This document shows, one piece after another, positions 23,318 to 35,179 of a DNA stretch of 64,000 nucleotides. The position numbers were made by a program, and so were the translations under genes. The notes below the pieces were generated by a model. That model saw nothing but the letters and a program-made list of their open reading frames with translations, was not told where the DNA came from and made no database searches. Positions within the stretch are counted from its first letter, which is position 1, and every line of letters starts with the position of its first letter. Source of the DNA: Isoetes taiwanensis (taxonomy: Eukaryota; Streptophyta; Lycopodiopsida; Isoetales; Isoetaceae); NCBI GenBank assembly GCA_021234155.1, contig JAJEKV010000020.1, positions 20,811,518-20,875,517 of the forward strand, in the 5' to 3' direction.

Positions 23318-23645
23318 AGGAAGGAGGAAGGAAGGAAAAATTTTTAACGTCCACGGAACCCAATCGGGTTATGAGACCAAGTACATAAGGGACCGAAGTC
23401 CTGGACCGAAGTCCAAACAAGAACATGGGCCGAAGCCCTTAAACCATAGCACAACGTGAGCTAGAACACAACCATCATGACCCGGATTAAAAACCACCTG
23501 GGAAAAAACCGTTGCCAGGATGACTATGGCTGCTCACTGATCCAAAAATCCATGCTGTTGCACAAACAACAAGCATACCTTCATACCTCCAGCAGGCAAA
23601 GCTTCACCAAGCAACTCCGAACCGTAACCTCTTCACAACTGGGTG
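23318..23645 (-). mobile_element. second copy of the about 320-bp retroelement
   Basis: A (gga)ggaa tail at the left is followed by about 320 bases nearly identical to 4091-4409, with only a handful of substitutions. Homology stops at aactgggtg. High identity between copies 19 kb apart suggests recent activity of the family. It lies beside the exon-like segment at 23,275. Confidence 0.8.
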
Positions 23646-23734
23646 TACAAAAGGTGAAGGGCGATAAGCCGAGAAACACCTTATGTACCTTTTGGCCCTT
23701 GCACAGCTACCAGGATTACTGGTAACTTGTGCAT

Positions 23735-23960
23735 GGTTAGCTGCCCAAAAAGCCATAGGTGGCAGGCGGCACTAGGCTGGTGACGGTGGGTTCAACGATG
23801 TCCCTAGAGTTGCCCCTAGGATCCAAAAAATTCCGCAAGGTGGGATTGTATCCTGCCTACAAAGTATGCATGTATAGCCAAAAGTTTGCGCAACGGATGT
23901 GTGGTGAGTTGGTATAGGCCTAGTAATGCCAAAATAAGTATTCTTTTGGTCATAGGTTCA
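23735..23960 (+). repeat. dispersed repeat related to the 47.8-49.2 kb array
   Basis: The landmarks ggcaggcggcactagg, ggtgac, gttgcccctaggatcc, attc(c)gcaaggtgggattg, tatcctgcctac and ggatgtgtg match segments at about 48,150, 48,700 and 49,010. Near its right end, ggttcaaacc fits a polymerase III B box, about 30 bases after taggcctagtaatg. A tRNA-related origin is possible but unproven. Confidence 0.65.
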
Positions 23961-24362
23961 AACCTTGCCAATGTCACTTATATTTGGAGGTTAGTTTCCT
24001 GACATCATCCCAGGGGATGCACTTATACATAAGGGGGGTATGGCATCTGCGTTCCGGAGGGTAGCAAAAAACCCCCTTGTATACGCAATTTTAAAAGGCA
24101 ATTTGACCGCTTTGTGTATAGATATTGCTCCAAATCAGTGCCTAAAAACACCCCTAACCCCTAAGTATACGTACGCAAATGGTCCAAAAAACACCCCTCC
24201 GTTGAACTCTCATGGGTTATACGCTGATCAAAGGTGAATCAAGCACGATTTCATTAATTGGAGAAAATAAGCCCATTTTGAGAATTTTAAGCACACCTAA
24301 TTTGCTCTAGCACGAATACTTTCACCTACTTCTCGAGCACAAGAAACATGAGGTAATTAACA
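23961..24362. other. spacer with a weak repeat shared with 25,670-25,860
   Basis: gggatgcactta, a gggtatgg box, gcaaaaaaccc and aacccctaa.gtata appear in the same order here and at about 25,690-25,860. The match is loose. No gene was seen. Confidence 0.4.
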
Positions 24363-24410
24363 TACACATATACATACAAATACACATATACATACACATA
24401 CACATATACT
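24363..24410. repeat. cacatatacata microsatellite
   Basis: Alternating cacata/tacata units form a short imperfect microsatellite directly upstream of the first of the two tandem small genes. Confidence 0.8.
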
Positions 24411-24474
24411 CGTAGAAGCTCAATAATGGCCCTACATTGTACACCAATAATTCACATCAATAATTTAACTTCAC

Positions 24475-24482
24475 TATAAAAA
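24475..24482 (+). promoter_or_regulatory. TATA box of small gene copy 1
   Basis: TATAAAAA in the context cttcactataaaa lies 42 bases upstream of an ATG at 24,517. The same context is conserved 488 bases downstream in copy 2, which supports its use as a promoter element. Confidence 0.55.
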
Positions 24483-24516
24483 CGGCTTGACGAGGGGTAG
24501 AGGCCATTCATCTTCC

Positions 24517-24763
24517 ATGGCTTCCTCGATGCCCTTTCCGAGCACATCCGCTCTTTCAAGTGTTACTTGAGCTACAACGATCTGGGCGAATGCGCTTAGA
24601 ATCGGCGTTAAGCTTGATCCATGGCTCTTATCTAAAGCCGATGGACTCCGCTAGTGCTTGCGGGGAAGCTCACTTTCGTGTTAAAGTCCACATTTATCGG
24701 CTTCCCCGATCGGAGATCTATGAGCTGAATGCCATCACGAGCTTTGATGTTGATGACGAGTGA
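24517..24763 (+). pseudogene. tandem small gene, copy 1 (frame broken)
   Basis: Nucleotide alignment to copy 2 is continuous from the promoter to the stop codon, but the frame is broken. The frame from the ATG at 24,517 stops after 17 codons. A middle piece reads LDPWLLSKADG. The C-terminal piece reads VKVHIYRLPRSEIYELNAIT, then FDVDDE and a stop at 24,763. Both copies share LDP, K-A, V-x-(I/V)HxxxLP, YE(L/I) and a final acidic tail. No known family was recognised. Confidence 0.5.
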
Positions 24764-24962
24764 ATCTGCACCTGCTAATAATGTAATAATGACATGGGTA
24801 CCTAATAACTAAGTAAGGATGTAATAGCATTCTGATTAAGGATGTAATATCACGCATACTAGTATGAAATAAGTATTATTCTTGTAATGTATACAACGAT
24901 CGATACACGCTCAATAATGGTGAACTCTACCCCAATAATTCACCTCAATCATTCCACTTCAC

Positions 24963-24970
24963 TATAAAAG
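24963..24970 (+). promoter_or_regulatory. TATA box of small gene copy 2
   Basis: TATAAAAG in the conserved context cttcactataaaa lies 43 bases upstream of the ATG at 25,006. It has the same spacing as in copy 1. Confidence 0.6.
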
Positions 24971-25005
24971 CTTCTCAGTTCGGGGCTACATTTCATTCAT
25001 CCCCC

Positions 25006-25248
25006 ATGGATTTCTCGCCTTCTTCGATTCACCACATTGAGGCGATCAAGTGCTCAATGAGCCACGCAGATCTTGTTGGTTGCCTTGACAGGCATCTTCT
25101 TCTTGATCCCTACCTGCGAAGAAAAGCTTTAGGCGCTGAGATTCATTGCCCTGCGTCAATTCGTGTTATGATCCATCTGATTTGGCTTCCTGAGCGCATG
25201 AGCTATGAGATATCAGGGATCACTACTACAAATCCTGAAGATGAATGA
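25006..25248 (+). CDS. small uncharacterised protein, 80 aa, tandem copy 2 (intact)
   Basis: An open 80-codon frame (MDFSPSSIHH... to ...TTNPEDE) with a TATA box 43 bases upstream. Its paralogous copy lies 489 bases upstream. Conservation between copies covers the LDPYLRRKA, IHLIWLPE and acidic C-terminal blocks, which argues that the frame is real. There is no signal peptide, membrane segment or Cys cluster. The C-terminal half alternates hydrophobic residues (IRVMIHLIWL), suggesting beta strands. It lies 134 bases from the 3' end of the convergent DUF7869 pseudogene and could be an accessory frame of that transposon or an independent host gene. I do not recognise the family. Confidence 0.5.
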   Translation: MDFSPSSIHHIEAIKCSMSHADLVGCLDRHLLLDPYLRRKALGAEIHCPASIRVMIHLIWLPERMSYEISGITTTNPEDE

Positions 25249-25382
25249 ATCACCTGTTTGGCATTGTATAGTGTAAGAGCTCTTGTGTTGAGATGAAAAA
25301 CACAAAGCCTAATGAATAATAACTAGTCGTAAGGTGCATGTCATGTATGATATAGTAATTATGTAAAAGAGCATTGCATACC

Positions 25383-28008
25383 TCAAGAGTTCTCATCCTC
25401 GTCGTTAGCTTCTTTAGCCACCAATTCTTGCAACTGAGACCTCACACTACTGGGGATCACTGCTGACAACGGCCTGGTCCCTACGGCCCAACCATAGTCT
25501 ATCGTTTTCAAATGTTGGTAGCGTGGCGGGTCATTAGGATTCGGTCTCCAATTCTTGCTCCAGCAATCCCTATACTGCATTGCATATGAGGTACCCTTTC
25601 TTGCAACAGGCTCAAACCAAGAAACAAACACCTCTTCATAGTGAGGGAGATTAGGGTCCTCATCGGGTCCTCTTCCTAAAGGCCATCCACGTCCCCGGGA
25701 TGCACTTAGTAATAAAAGGGTATGGACATCCAAGCCCAAAACATCCCTAGTATCTTCTAATTTAACCCCTAAAGTATATATTTTGGGTAATGGCAAAAAA
25801 CCCAATGGTAAGTATACAAATCTTGAATGGTAAAAAAAAACCCCCCTTTCTTGCATGCACATGTCCCTTTACTGCAAAGAATCTTGAATCCCCCGTCCAC
25901 GCCGCAGGCGCTTATCATGTGGCCTTTCTTTCTTCACATCTTGGTAGGGGTCGAATATTTCAACAGGGTTCTTGGGTCTACCAGAGAAAGGCCCGACATA
26001 ATGAGATGCACCAATGTGTTCATCCACCAATAAGTTGTCGGGTTCTTCTAATGCAGTTTGTCTGGTGCTGGGCCAGAAATCCTGAATGACAGTTCTCACC
26101 GGGTTGAACGTTCCCAAGCACTCGCAACAAGGTGGACCAAGAGTCAATAACTTCATTCATATATGTGTTAGACCATGAGTTATCGCCCCACTCTAGAAAT
26201 AGCTGCCCGATTGCATCATGTACTTGGCAATTGAAGCTCTCAAGGCACCTATATCTGTCAAGCTCTGATATGGCTGCACGACCTTAGGTGACCCTCTAGG
26301 AATCATAGGTAAGCCTTGGGCATCCTCCTTCCACATTTTAATTCCCTTTTCAGGTAGCCACTCCCTATGCCCTGGCCTCATCTTGTAGAACATTAGTGGC
26401 CATCCATCATTCATCTCGAGAACTTGAAGAGTAGAGGTTCCAAATGACCACATAAACGGTCCTTCTTATCGGGGATAAAACCTTTCCGCGAATTCTTTCC
26501 CATTGGGAACCTCGCACACAAGGTAGGGCGTAGGAGACTTTGAACTACACTGCACAAGAGTTGCATAAGCTCCGGAATAGTCAATGCATCTGATCTTCTC
26601 AACAGAGTGGAGTAGTTTCCAAAGAGGGCATCTATGTCATCGTGGGTATGTCCAACCATCATGAATCCCAGTTGCACCTGATCGAAGACACCGAACCAGA
26701 CCAAATATGACAAGTAAGAGAAAAGATACCGGTTCTTGTTTTGTCCTGAGCAATTGTCTAGTTGCAAGTAAAGCCTCCTAGGCAACTTCTTTGGTATCAG
26801 AGGGCCCTTGATAGGAGGCATAAAATCATTTCTAGTGCCATTCACCATTTTTGTCCTAAGGGCTTCCGTGTTCATAATTGCTCCACCCCAGCAGCTCCCT
26901 TGATGATCTGTATTTCTCAAATGACCCCAGTTGTCCTCAGATTGATTCTCTAGTGTTTTCAAGGTATGATTTAAAGATCCCACATGAAAATTGAATCATC
27001 GGCCCGAGGGTCCAAATGAGAAGTGCCCCAAAGCACCTACACCATGCCCATGCATGAGAGCACCAATAAGACTCACCTTCAACCGCTCACACCCTCCATA
27101 CAGTTTTTGCTAGCTTCTCCAGACGAGGAACCATCGTCTTATTCTGATCCATCTTATCATGTATAATGGTTAAGGCATTTTCAGGAGATCGATGAGACAA
27201 AGCTCTCCACGACCAGTAGAGACTCCTGCAGGAAAGTTGGGCTGTCATGTGAGATTTCCTTTCCACGACGAGCTCTCTTCTTTCTCTTGGATCTCTAGTC
27301 TTGGCAAGTTTCTCCTTTATCACAATACAGGTATTACACTTAGAAAATGCTATTCTTTTGGCGATTGCTACCTCAGAGTGGTTCTCCTTCCACGTTGACA
27401 AGAAGGACGATTGAGAAACATGTTTTCCCCCAGTCATGTCGGTGGGCGGTTATATCTACCTCTTGATGAATGTCCTTTTTAGTCAAGATGGAAGGTAATC
27501 TCTTCACATTTTCTCTAGTTCCCCCACTCGTAACCTTTGAGTGATGTGGCATAGTTTCAGCATTCTCATCTATGTACATAGATAGCACGGCACCTCCAGC
27601 CAGTGTATGAGACCTTGGCTTCATGGACCCGGAGTTTCCATGCTCCGCAATCCTGTGCCCTTCCATGAAAAGCTTCCTCCATTTGTAAAATGTAGAAACT
27701 GGTATACCGTATGCACTATGCCATGCCTTCACACAGACTACCCTGTTGTTCAGCATTAGCTTTTTCACACATCCATTCTCTGAACAAAGATCTAGCATGT
27801 TGTACGCAAAAGTCGTACGTTCTGAGCTTTTCATGTTCCAGTAGAAGGTCCTCATGGCGGATATCTCCTTAACTGTGAAATTAGCACAACATCTCTTCAA
27901 GCAGCACATGGAGGACCTGAACTGCAAGATAGCTTCAGGTGTGGTTTTCCTTTCACCTTTTTTTTTTTTTTTTGGGGTCGGCGTTCTCTCGCCTTCCCCA
28001 TTCACCAT
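25383..28008 (-). pseudogene. DUF7869-type transposase-like gene, C-terminal two thirds
   Basis: Read leftward from 28,008, conserved blocks appear in family order across three or more frames. First come a Lys-rich start and a VCVKAWHSAYGIPVSTFYKW block. Next is FSKCNTC, with DKMDQNKTMVPRL near 27,115. HGHGVGALGHFSFGPSG follows near 27,010, then the core LQLDNCSGQNKNRY (about 26,770-26,730) and VGHTHDDIDALFG (about 26,660-26,620). An aromatic-rich tail ends at a stop at 25,383. The DNCxxQNKN and HTHDDID motifs resemble an RNase H-like acidic active site of transposable-element origin; that role is inferred. Frame changes occur near 27,430, 27,080 and 26,460. About 170 bases near 25,690-25,860 look like an insertion or intron. 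Confidence 0.75.
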
Positions 28009-28026
28009 GTGGTACTTGTCTTTTTG

Positions 28027-28275
28027 TTACTCCAACCTCGGGCCGACTTCGGCATAAGCTTCCTTCTCGACCTCCCGGTCTCCTTCCGCGGCCAGAACTA
28101 GGCTAGAAACTGGAATATTGTCAACGAGAACCAATGCTATTGGCCATCTCACCAAGTCATGCATCTGTGGCATTTCTGCACAAGCCTGACAGAGCATAGT
28201 AATCTTCTCGGGCATTGGCAACAAATTCAGTACAGAAACCCCTATCCATGCTTCACCCAACTTCATGTCAGATAC
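28027..28275 (-). pseudogene. N-terminal part of the transposase-like gene, left of the gypsy insertion
   Basis: An open minus-strand frame begins at the LTR border (VSDMKLGEAWIGVSVL...) and runs to a stop at 28,027, just before the DUF7869 region in another frame. Its partner lies on the far side of the 13-kb element at 41,430-41,751. Reading both as one gene is an inference from their border positions and compatible orientation. Confidence 0.5.
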
Positions 28276-29890
28276 TGTGACGCTCCCAGAATATATACGA
28301 CCCGCGGACGTATACATACGGGACTTTCCCCTCCCATGGCAATCATCTCACCATGAGCGGGGCCCTCCGTCTATTTCGGCCATCTATGAAATGAGGCCCC
28401 AAAGAAGGACACTGAAAGGGGTCATTCGCCCACGCCTTCAATGGGACTCCTACGTCAGCGAAGCATGAATACAAGGGTTAGCACACAAAGATGACTATAC
28501 ATAAATAACCACCACGAAGGGTGGCGAATCCATCTAATATACCAACGGCATAGAATATGCATCTAATCCTAAGAAAACACCCAGAACCCGTGGTTCTACC
28601 CCTTTCAGAACTCCCGTGAGGATCGACCGACGGCCGGGCCTCAAGGGATCAGCGCCAGCCAGGAGTCTTGGCATGGCGTTGGTGGCATAGAACATTGGCC
28701 GGGGTTGACCACTCCATCCGCCCCTCCCCGCGGCACACTTTGCGGATGGGTCGATTCATGCTATGGCTTTGCTATAGCCTTCCTGAGACGCAAACTCGGG
28801 GCATCACCCTCTGAGCCTACTCCGTGTTCATGGCGCTGGTCCGATGAGGCAGGCGGTCGGGAGGCGTCCCCTTCCGAATCACAAGTGGTTCCATGGGTGA
28901 GCTAGAGAATACGTGCGGCGTCGGCGACCCCCGATCCTCCGTGCAGACTTACTCACCTAAATCTACTCAAAGTGCATGGTGCTCCATACGGATCACACCA
29001 CTACACCCGAGTGTCGGACCCATACCCGCCCTCAACGTGACCGGCTGCTCGCCTAGCCCATCCCTTTGTAGGAGTCTCGGGGAGCCTTGTATGCTCATGC
29101 AAGACCCCACCCCTCATGTCACCACTGTGTTCCTTTGTCCGGTGCTAAGCCGGACCATAGCATCTAGGACCCGTGGGTTCTTGTGCACAGTGCCGCATTT
29201 AATGGGACTCTACAGTATGCGCATCTAGGAGCATACTACAATACACGGTTCGAGGTCTCTACCCCCCGATCCCCCCGTTTCAGAGTCGATTAAACAAAGA
29301 GCTAACAATCCATCCTTTCGGAGTAGAAACCGAATTGAATATAAAGAGAACTTGTTTGTACAATCAAGGGTTAGTTTCTATGATTGATTCACAAAGAGAA
29401 CAGAGAGAGACGGACACAACCAAATGTTAACTAGAATTCACATAGCCACCTACCCTGAATTCAGGTGGACTCGCTTCCATGGGGCCTCCATCTTCCGGGA
29501 GTTGAGAATTCAGTTGTTACTTCACAGGACGATCGTTATGGTGATCTTACGCAGTGTGTCTGATGGCGCCACTCCTCGGCCTTCCTTGGTCGATCTTCGA
29601 GTCAATCCTGGGGATAGGGGTCAAGTTGGCATCCAAACTTGGCAATCCCCATGCTACCCAATCGATTGGGGCGTGGCCTTCCCAAATGGTAATTAGCCTA
29701 ATTTCCTAGGTTATAGGTTATTATTATTAATGTGTTAAATTAGCATAGCTAATTTAATCCTTTTAAGGCAACCCCCTAGGTTGCAATTAAGTTCCCATAC
29801 CCCCATGGTAGCGTGCACTGTAGGGAGTGGCGTGCTTGTATTTGTAATGTGTCCCGTATAGTAGACCAGATAAATACGTGGAACGTCACA
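28276..29890 (-). repeat. 3' LTR of the gypsy element
   Basis: 1615 bp, collinear with 39,802-41,429 throughout. The polypurine tract immediately to its right identifies it as the 3' LTR of a minus-strand element. Open frames inside it are not conserved as proteins. Confidence 0.93.
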
Positions 29891-29903
29891 TTCTCCCCTC
29901 CTT
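29891..29903 (-). other. polypurine tract
   Basis: Plus strand ttctcccctcctt, which is aaggaggggagaa on the element strand. It directly abuts the 3' LTR and is the expected primer site for plus-strand DNA synthesis. Confidence 0.85.
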
Positions 29904-30437
29904 AAAAACAATGCCGCCCCTCGGATTGGGGTTAACTAATTGAATACATATCGTAAAGCAATCAATTAGAAAATGAAGTTAAGAATATAACATTAATACG
30001 TTGAGATTATAGTAATTAATTGACAAGAATACATTGAAGTTAAAATATCAAAGTACAAGCACCAAGGTGCCCGATACAAACTTATGATCAAGGGAGTTTA
30101 GGACCCGAAGTCCCATTTAAAACATTCGGCGACAAAAAAAATCACACATGTAGACAAAACCAATACGGGGAAAAGTTGGGTCATCAAGAACCCTCTATAC
30201 AAGGCGGTGGCGACTTGTTCACCGGCCTCACATACATAACCATATACCCGTAGGTTAATAATATGATTAAGTTGTGGTTGAAGGGACCACCCCCTACAAA
30301 TAAAAGAAAAAATATCTAGAAGGGAATCTATCATGTGTACGGCTTGCAATTCATTGTGGCATAAGGAATGGTGGAGTTCCCCGTATAGCCGGAATGAACG
30401 CAATCTATTTACTAGATGCCTTCCTAGTAATTCGCGG

Positions 30438-33400
30438 TCATGTCAACATCAACAATACACCACGTCCGTCGGGAGCGGGGTTGATAGCATCGTTGATGGT
30501 GCGGCCTTGAGATTCCCGCATGAAGTCCGGATAGTGCTTCTCAAGGTCTATCTTCATCACCCAGGTAGCATCTTCAATGGTAAGTGCTTCCACTTGACCA
30601 AGTATTGCAACATTTGAGTCCTTCTCAATTCCGTTTTTGTAAGCTCGATCAAGAAGAGCTTGGGCACTATCTCCAAATTTGCTCTTGATCATTTCTAGGA
30701 GGGTAGGGGTATCCAAAACCTCCTCCTCCGGATCGGGGGGTGTGTTGCTTGGAAGACTCACGTGAAAGACCTTGTGGATTTTCAAGCCGGGTGGCAAGTC
30801 CAAGCGATATACTGTTTCTCCCTATAATGTTCAATAATCTGAACGGCCCGCCCCATCCGGGTGCCAACTTCTTACAGTTACCAATTTTAAGCTTGGCTTG
30901 TTTTACTTTGATCTTAAGCCAAACTGATTCGCCCACCTGGAAGATTCGTGGGGTTCGGTGCTTATCCGCTAGACTCTTCGGCGACATTGCGTCGCGGCCA
31001 ATAAGTAACCCCTCAACTTCTTCCACCAAGGCCTGCATTTCTAAAAGGAGTTGTTGAGAGACCTCCACTTTAGAAACGAGGATTATGCCAATGTCACGGG
31101 TAAGACATTGATAGCCATAATTTATCATGAAGGGAGACATTCTAGAAGACTCCTGCTTTGTACTGTTGTAGGCGAATTCCACCAAGTAAATATAATCCGC
31201 CCATTGTGACTGTTTACTCCATACATAGCTTCTTAGCATATCTTCGATAATACGATTGACACGTTCTGTTTGACCATCTGTCTGAGGATGGTAGGCTGTA
31301 CTCATGGCAAGCTTGGTCTGGATGGTGGCGAAGAAATCCTTCCAGAATGCACTGACAAACTTAGGATCCCTATCCGATACAATTACTCTCGGCATCCCGT
31401 GCAACCTGAAAATTTCCTTTGCAAAAGAGCAAGGCGATTGTCGAAGGCGGTGTCCGTGGTGCGACATGGCAGGAAGTGAGCCATCTTTGATAATTTGTCG
31501 ACCACGACCATTAAGGCATCATACCCACGGAAAGTACGTGGAAGCCCCACAATGAAATCCATGGTTATGACTTCCCACTTGGCGTTGGGCACATCCAAAG
31601 GTTGCAACTCCCCGGAACTTCGTAATTGCTTTCGACCTTGGTTTGTCGACAAACCCGACAATCGTTTGATGTACCTAGCAATATCCTTCTTCATGGAAGG
31701 CCAAAAATAGCCGGAGCGGGATCTTAAAGTAAGTTTTCATAAAACCCGCATGTCCCTGCTATAGGGTCATTGTGTGTATCATGGAGAATCGAGCTTTTCG
31801 CACCCACGAAGTCATTTGGAACACACAACTTATCTTTGTAATATAATAAATTGCCCTCCTTCTTATATGAACGGAATGCTTCACGTTCTTTATCGGTCTG
31901 AGCTTCCTTACCCAAACTTTCCCAAATATTACAGTTAGGGATCCGTGGCCAAGGTCTGTTCTATTTGCTTCCCAAACTCGCCGGGTGAGTGTGGAAATGG
32001 CATTACAATGGGTGCGGGTTATGAAGGGATGGCGTGACAAAGCATCCGCAACCACATTGTGCTTCCACGGTTTATATACAATCTCAAGTCATATTCCTCG
32101 AGGAATTCCATCCATCTGCTTATTTGGCGTAGATTCATTTATTTGGTGGGTGGATAAATAGCGGAGACTCTGATGATCCGTATCCAGCTGAAATCTTCTA
32201 CCAAGAAGGTAGTGTCTCCAAATACGGAGAGCACGAACAACTGCCAGCAACTCCTGGTCATGGGTAGGGTATCGCTGCTCTGCATCGTTCATCTTCTTTG
32301 AATCGTAAGCAACAACTCTCCCCTCTCGCATTAGAACTCCACCAAGTAGCTATCTTACTAGCGTGGGTGGCTAATTGATTATCCTTTTCGGGATCGGGGC
32401 AAGGTAAGGACTGGTGCGTATGTTAAGGCATCCTTGAGCTTCCGGAAGCCGACTTGGACTTTTGTTTTCCAATGTTCCATCCAATCCTTTACTTTCTCAT
32501 GCCTTGTGAGATTAGTAAGAGGTGCGGCAATTGTTGCAAAATCCTTAACAAATTTCCGATAATATCCTGCGAGTCCCAAGAAACTTCGGACCTCTGAAAC
32601 ATTAGCTGGAATGGGCCAATCCTTCACCGCTTCTATCTTAGCCGGAGTCAGTAGCAATTCCTTCTGCTGAGATAATATGCCCCAAATAGTCTACCCTCGA
32701 GTGGCGAACTTGCATTTAGAGAACTTGGCAAAGAGTCGATGGCGCCTTAGCTTTTGCAAAGCTAATCAAGATGTTGTTCATGTTCTTTGCAAGGTTTTAC
32801 TATAGATGAGAATGTCATCAAAGAAAATGACAACAAAGTCATCCAAGTATTGGCGGAAGATGTCATTCATCAACCGCATAAACGTTGCAGGGGCGTTGGT
32901 CAATCCAAAAGGCATGACGGTGAATTCATAATGCCCATATCAGTGCAAAAGACTTTATGGATGTCCTCTTCCTTAATCCTTATCTGATGGTACCCGGAGC
33001 GCAAATCAATCTTTGAGAAATATTTTGCTCCTTGTAACTGGTCCATAAGATCATCTGCCCTAGGCAAAGCATAGCGATTCTTGATGGTATGCTTATTGAG
33101 TTGCCTATAATCAATACACATCCTTAAGGAGCCATCTTTCTTCTGGACAAAAAGAATAGGAGCGCCAAATGGTGAAACACTGGGCCGAATAAACCCCAAA
33201 TTCAGTAACTCTTGTAGTTTGTTTCTTAAGCTCTGCTAACTCCGGAGGACTCATTCGCTGAGGGGCTTTCTGGTAGGCTTAGTACCCGGTTCAAGAGTTA
33301 CCTCACATTCCACCCCTCTGAAAGGAGGAAGCTTGTGGATCTCATCTGGAAAAAGATCGCTAAATTCTCGAAGAAGGGTAGCAATGTCCGATGGTAAGAC

Positions 33401-33890
33401 GTCGATTACTTGCTGCTGTTTGGAGTCCGACTCAATGGAAGCAAGTTTAATGAGGCAAAGGAGTTTATTCTTGCGTATAGCTTTTCCTAGCTGCTTCATT
33501 GACATTGATTTGCATGGCGGAGTGTAATGAATCACCTTTTATCGTCACACGTGCTCCATTAGCGGCGTTGAAGGTGACCTCCGTTTCTCCACGGTCTATG
33601 TGGGCCCCTGGCACGCTAAAAACTCCATTCCCACAATAAGATCATATTTGCCAATGTCCATTAATTACGGCACCCAAGGCAAGCGTGCACCCGGCAACCG
33701 TGCATTTTAAAGGTTAATACTGGCCATGAGTGTATGCGATCTTACCGCTAGCTAATGTGGTGGCTTAGGCTCGGGATCTCAACGTTTCGAATTTGCCGAT
33801 GCACAGGCCATTCTAGGAGAAGCAAAATTATGCATTACTACCCGTGTCCATCAAAATTATGAAGGGCTTACTTGTCTACTTGGCCTATTG
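30438..33890 (-). pseudogene. gypsy pol: protease, reverse transcriptase, RNase H, integrase, chromodomain
   Basis: From right to left: protease LMDTGSNA (about 33,860). RT with [39 protein letters not shown] and [13 protein letters not shown] (33,199-32,960), and a catalytic FFDD box in [13 protein letters not shown] (about 32,835-32,795). The connection [18 protein letters not shown] follows, then RNase H with AYDSKKMNDAEQRYPTHDQE and TDHQSLRYL. The integrase zinc region (HDTHNDPIAG, then CRVCRQTK) and its catalytic residues are TMDFIVGLP, VSDRDPKF and TDGQTERVNR. A C-terminal ATWVMKIDLEKHYPDF resembles the end of a chromodomain. The pieces lie in several frames with changes near 33,240, 32,690, 32,350, 32,070, 31,720 and 31,450. 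The active-site residues survive, but no continuous polyprotein does. Confidence 0.92.
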
Positions 33891-33899
33891 TAGAAATAA

Positions 33900-35110
33900 T
33901 GAATAGTGACTTTCAGCGTTACTGTTTCTATAGCGGCAAGAATATGAGACGCACCATGAATGTACTTTCGGGAGCCTCGTCCTCCGCAAAGAAGATTGGA
34001 CTCCAAATCTTCCCAATCCAGTCGGCCATGGCGGTTGAGCAGTCTGGCGTGGCGTCACGGACAATTACGCATGAAGTGTCGGGCCTCATCTGCCGGTAGC
34101 ATGCCTTATCTCGGCGGGCTGTTCTCACGGCCTCTTTAGGGATGGGCGTAGAGGCCCCGAACTTCCTTACCAACATTGTTACTTATCACGGCGTGCTAAA
34201 AGGCGACTTTCTTCTCTGGCGGCCATAAAATTGTCTTTGAGAGGGCCGGACTTGGCGAGAACGGGTTTGTAAGGTGTGGGCGGCCGTGGCTGCTGCGAGT
34301 AAGGAGCGGTGGTCGGATCTTGGGCTCCTTGGCGTGTCCTCCTCAAGGCTTAATGCCTTAGCTTAGCCTACACTCTTGACTTTGGGTCGATGGCCTTGAC
34401 CATTAAGTTTAATGGATGGGGCCAACCCTTCAATGTAGCCCTCTCTTGCTCTTTTCTCATTCATTCACAGCGCATTACAACCTCAAGCGCGCCAGAATTA
34501 AATTCGGTGTAGGCCTGCGGACATGCCCTTACTGTTCCAACTTTGTAGAAGGTGCGAATCTGTTGGCATTTGTGCGCCGCGAGGCCGTAATCACGATTTA
34601 AAAGTCTTAGCAAACTTCCCGAACTTGCATCTGCTCCTATCCGGTGTTTAGCTTCGGCGTAACCCTTCCACCAAATCACGGGCAGCTCGGTAAGGTTAAA
34701 TGGTGGCGACCTTCCCCGTATCTTTCTCTGTCATTCCATAGGACTTCCCGAATTCCTTCATTTTCGTCCAACCAAGATTCCGCATTCAAGCCTCCTCTGG
34801 ATTTCCCATCAAACCGAGCCAACTTCCTAGTTCTTCCATATACTAGTGATTCTTTGTATCAACGCGGTTTTCGGTATTCCTTATCCTTCGCCTTGAATGG
34901 TCACTTTGTCGATAGGCGAGGACCCCGAAGAACCCGAAGTGGTTGAATGTGAGGAAGCGGCGCTATCCTTAGAGGAACCGATGGCGCTTAGCATGAGTCC
35001 TCCTCTGCATGCAGTACAGGGGCTAGCTGGGAGGAGGAGATGGCTGTTGTCGCGTGTGGGCTCAATGGTCGCGGAGGTAATTCCGGTCCGTCCTCCCGAG
35101 TATGTGGCGA
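33900..35110 (-). pseudogene. gypsy gag remnant
   Basis: Minus-strand pieces read LARFDGKSRGGLNAESWLDE (about 34,830), typical of the start of the retrotransposon capsid domain. A middle section follows (QQIRTFYKVGTVRA and EFNSGALEVVMR, about 34,580-34,490), then VKAIDPKS. RRDKACYRQMRPDTSC near 34,100 is probably a degraded CCHC zinc knuckle. Frames shift several times. The assignment rests on the order of these motifs between the primer-binding site and protease. Confidence 0.7.
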
Positions 35111-35179
35111 TGGATTGGTATGCAACACATAAGCCTGTAACTTCGCCGAAGTTGCCTTTTCATTAACATCAATTCTGTT

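Noticed and set aside
28705-29228. Open frames within the LTRs (also 40,084-40,753 and 488-900)
   Set aside because: The equivalent positions of the two LTRs do not preserve a common protein, and small indels break the frames.
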